From NCBI GenBank assembly GCA_038199755.1, contig JBBPYR010000015.1:1-23461 (forward strand): a stretch of 23,461 nucleotides of DNA, in the 5' to 3' direction. Shown piece after piece: positions 23,221 to 23,461 of the stretch; position 1 is the first letter of the stretch, and each line of letters begins with the position of its first letter. The position numbers and the translations under genes are program-made. Source of the DNA: JBBPYR01 sp038199755 (GTDB lineage: Bacteria; Chloroflexota; Ktedonobacteria; Ktedonobacterales; Ktedonobacteraceae). The notes beneath the pieces are model-generated. The model was not told where the DNA came from and ran no database searches. It was given only the letters and a program-made list of their open reading frames with translations.

Positions 23221-23461
23221 GCAGAGAACCCGAGGGCGGGCAGCAAGGCTCTTACGTCCTTTAACAGAGAGACCATAGCCACTTTTGAAACGTCATGCCA
23301 TGATGTGGTTACGGCGCATGACGTTTCAAAAGTGGCTATGAGACCAAAGATGCTGACTTACCTCGTATGCGGTTTCATGATCTCAGACATAGTGCAGCAA
23401 CCCTGTTGTTAAGCATAGGTGTGGAAATGAAGGTCATTCAAGAGCAGTTGGGACATAGTGA
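23221..23461 (+). pseudogene. Tyrosine recombinase (integrase) C-terminal part, interrupted and cut by window end
   Basis: From 23343 to the window end the frame reads TKDADLPRM then RFHDLRHSAATLLL, a short helix, and EQLGHS, which is the box II region (HxLRH ... LGHS) of tyrosine recombinases; the final catalytic Tyr would lie beyond the window. Before the palindrome, 23221-23274 reads AENPRAGSKALTSFNRET, which fits the preceding integrase helix. The two halves join in frame only if the palindrome and one copy of its direct repeat are removed. The N-terminal and core-binding parts are absent: the GGDEF/HD-GYP stop is only 30 bp upstream. The exact left limit is uncertain. Confidence 0.8.
23269..23346. 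mobile_element. Miniature palindromic insertion with target-site duplication
   Basis: Arms 23274-23298 and 23316-23340 are perfect 25-bp complements around a 17-nt loop. The heptamer GAGACCA occurs at 23269-23275 and 23340-23346, exactly at the palindrome borders, like a 6-7 bp target duplication. Deleting 71 nt (the palindrome plus one repeat copy) reconnects the integrase frame. It is too short to encode anything, so it would need a transposase from elsewhere. Confidence 0.7.

Noticed and set aside
22998..23264. 88-codon frame overlapping the end of the GGDEF/HD-GYP gene
   Set aside because: It is out of frame with both the signalling gene and the integrase fragment and has no recognisable motif.

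Overview
The window looks like a chromosomal stretch from a large-genome, moderately GC-rich soil-type bacterium, most likely a Chloroflexota member of the Ktedonobacteria group. This assignment is inference: it rests on the gene mix (small double zinc-ribbon proteins, a LURP-one-like protein, a YtfQ-type sugar importer beside an ArsR-type regulator), strong AGGAGG ribosome binding sites, and the absence of any phylogenetic marker. No rRNA, tRNA or CRISPR array was seen.

Layout. 1-259: palindrome-rich non-coding DNA. 260-4549 (+): fatty-acyl-CoA synthetase, a SRPBCC lipid/ligand-binding protein and a GH127 beta-L-arabinofuranosidase. 4567-5064 (-): LURP-one-related protein. 5329-5949 (+): two small proteins, one a double zinc ribbon. 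6080-6772 (-): AlkZ-related protein, sharing a bidirectional terminator with the small genes. 7204-8475 (+): FrsA/pseudooxynicotine-hydrolase-like alpha/beta hydrolase. 8571-9155 (-): GNAT acetyltransferase. 9156-10128: almost a kilobase without a convincing gene, but with a perfect-consensus promoter followed within about 80 nt by a strong intrinsic terminator, i.e. a candidate small RNA. 10129-10929 (+): six-helix membrane protein.

10930-17828 (-) is the core of the window: a six-gene sugar uptake and oxidation operon, read right to left as lipoprotein sugar-binding protein, double-ATPase subunit, two permeases, an enolase-superfamily sugar-acid enzyme and an SDR polyol/sugar dehydrogenase. 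The first four genes have the order and sequence character of the E. coli ytfQ-ytfR-ytfT-yjfF furanose importer. A perfect 11-bp hairpin sits between the binding-protein and ATPase genes. A 775-bp divergent region (17829-18603) carries an operator-like inverted repeat, a direct-repeat family, a multibranched RNA-like fold and a second nested hairpin. It leads to an ArsR-type regulator (18604-19551, +) that probably controls the operon. The substrate is not known; a furanose or pentose is the best guess, and the GH127 enzyme elsewhere in the window fits that only loosely.

19651-19764 is a 37-codon remnant of a second SDR gene. It is followed by an HSL-family esterase (19884-20861) with its own terminator, then a membrane GGDEF plus HD-GYP cyclic-di-GMP protein (21212-23191). 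The window ends in the 3' part of a tyrosine recombinase gene that is interrupted by a 64-65 bp perfect palindrome with a 6-7 bp direct repeat at its borders; removing the palindrome and one repeat copy restores the integrase reading frame. This looks like a miniature palindromic mobile element caught in its target.
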